Assembly (NCBI GenBank): GCA_966128725.1
Contig: CBHYLN010000001.1
Location: 58,422 to 122,421, forward strand
Length of the DNA stretch: 64,000 nucleotides
Reading direction: 5' to 3'
Source: JAFDZV01 sp966128725
GTDB lineage: Bacteria; Bacteroidota; Ignavibacteria; OLB7
Below the pieces are notes generated by a model. That model was not told the origin of the DNA. It ran no database searches and saw only the letters and a program-made list of their open reading frames with translations. The position numbers and the translations under genes were made by a program. Each line of letters opens with the position of its first letter. Position 1 is the stretch's first letter. Positions 63,093 to 64,000 of the stretch are shown piece by piece.

Positions 63093-63518
63093 ATGAGAAA
63101 CGATTTGGACTGGGCTAAGGAGATACAGGAATTCTCCACGCGATTGAAGAGCTACTTCGAGAACGTTCAACAACCGGGTTCCGCGAGTAGCAGCTTTTCG
63201 CCGCCGGCTGATGCATATGAGGATGGTGATGTTTACCGCATCGATGTGGATTTGCCGGGAACGGTAAAGGAAGACATTCGGATCACGGTCTCCAACTCGG
63301 TTGTCGAGATCAGTGGCCAGAAGCGCTCCAGCCGTCCGCAAGGTGCCCGCGTTCTTGTGGGCGGTCGCCGGTATGGTACGTTCAGCAAGCGCATTGTGCT
63401 TCCGGCTGATGCCGATGTTGATATGGCAAACACAACGGCGAACTTCGAGAACGGGGTTCTCCGTATTACGCTTGCGCGGGCATCAAAGGTGCAGGGTACA
63501 ACGATCCCGATCAGCTAA
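63093..63518 (+). CDS. Small heat-shock protein, Hsp20 family
   Basis: A 141-aa cytoplasmic holdase chaperone. ATG 63093 is chosen (GAGG 63084-63087, 5-nt spacer); the ATG one codon earlier is too close to it, and the frame stays open further upstream. N-terminal arm (~1-45), then the alpha-crystallin domain: DVYRIDVDLPGTVKEDIRIT, VVEISGQK, RRYGTFSKRIVLPADAD, and the family end FENGVLRITLARA. The C-terminal I-x-I-like motif (TIPIS) is present. It precedes dnaK by 71 nt and probably forms an operon with it. Confidence 0.9.
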   Translation: MRNDLDWAKEIQEFSTRLKSYFENVQQPGSASSSFSPPADAYEDGDVYRIDVDLPGTVKEDIRITVSNSVVEISGQKRSSRPQGARVLVGGRRYGTFSKRIVLPADADVDMANTTANFENGVLRITLARASKVQGTTIPIS

Positions 63519-63589
63519 CACTGCAGCCGATCAGGACATGCCGACCATAGAACAACTATCAGAGATACAACCCTTAGGAGTGTACGCGA

Positions 63590-64000
63590 ATGGGTAAGAT
63601 TATTGGCATTGATTTGGGAACAACAAACTCTGTTGTGGCTGTGATGGAGGGCACCACTCCAACAGTTATCCCGAATAGTGAAGGAGCACGTACTACGCCC
63701 TCGGTCGTCGGCTTTACGAAGTCGGGCGATCGTTTGGTAGGCCAGGCAGCGAAGCGCCAGGCGGTAACGAACCCGAAGAACACGGTCTTTTCGATCAAGC
63801 GCTTCATGGGACGTACCGAAAGCGAGGTGCGCGAGGAAGAGCGGATGGTACCGTACGAAGTGGTCGCGGGTGAGAATAATTCCGTTCGTGTTCGTATCGA
63901 CGACCGCTTGTATTCGCCGCCCGAGATTTCGGCGATGATTCTTCAGAAGATGAAGCAGACCGCCGAGGACTATCTCGGGCAGAAGGTTACCGAGGCCGTT
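63590..64000 (+). CDS. dnaK: Molecular chaperone DnaK (Hsp70), 5' part only
   Basis: The first 137 codons of DnaK run off the right edge. ATG 63590 follows AGGAG (63576-63580, 9-nt spacer). ATPase domain start MGKIIGIDLGTTNSVVAVME, TPSVVGFTKSGDRLVGQAAK and the RFMGR segment are standard. It follows hsp20 closely, so both may be driven by the sigma-54-type promoter. Confidence 0.95.
   Translation, partial: MGKIIGIDLGTTNSVVAVMEGTTPTVIPNSEGARTTPSVVGFTKSGDRLVGQAAKRQAVTNPKNTVFSIKRFMGRTESEVREEERMVPYEVVAGENNSVRVRIDDRLYSPPEISAMILQKMKQTAEDYLGQKVTEAV

Overview
The window comes from a GC-rich, diderm bacterium of the Bacteroidota/Chlorobi (FCB) group. Ten predicted secreted proteins carry type IX secretion system (T9SS) C-terminal sorting domains. 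There is also a TonB-dependent receptor, a LolD-type ATPase and many ASH/choice-of-anchor D, Fn3-like and IgGFc-binding-type surface domains. The combination resembles Ignavibacteria/Kapabacteria-like genomes; that placement is inference, since no rRNA gene is present. I saw no tRNA, rRNA, CRISPR array or transposase.

Layout: 1-624 has no confident gene. 708-15008 (minus strand) holds four large T9SS cargo proteins; two of them are tandem paralogues of identical length (1119 aa) that share a 572-bp tract with only eight mismatches. 15608-23792 (plus) holds a DUF4159 protein, then a duplicated two-gene cassette (a small T9SS protein followed by a large glycine-rich, tail-fibre-like protein) and a third, shorter copy of the large protein. 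glmS (minus) follows, then divergently a 1097-aa ATPase/BTAD regulator, a zinc-ribbon protein and another T9SS protein (26144-32323). 32479-48275 mixes a small secreted protein, a methyltransferase, two IgGFc-binding-domain T9SS paralogues, LolD, a TonB receptor and an Fn3-repeat T9SS protein. 48705-62390 (all plus) is the translation/RNA housekeeping block rimP-nusA-infB-rbfA-truB-ribF-rpsO-pnp, then guaA and pepA. The right end has a DnaA-box cluster, a sigma-54-type promoter, hsp20 and the start of dnaK.

The main regulatory signals are these. A 22-nt promoter-like element is shared by three T9SS-cargo transcription units. A strong intrinsic terminator with a possible antiterminator lies in the leader of the rimP-nusA-infB operon. 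A near-consensus -24/-12 promoter stands before hsp20-dnaK. A dense array of DnaA boxes may be oriC or a DnaA-titration site.

Many signal-peptide genes have longer open frames than the listed CDS. Starts were placed at the ATG or GTG that follows a Shine-Dalgarno sequence and begins a signal peptide, where such a site is visible.
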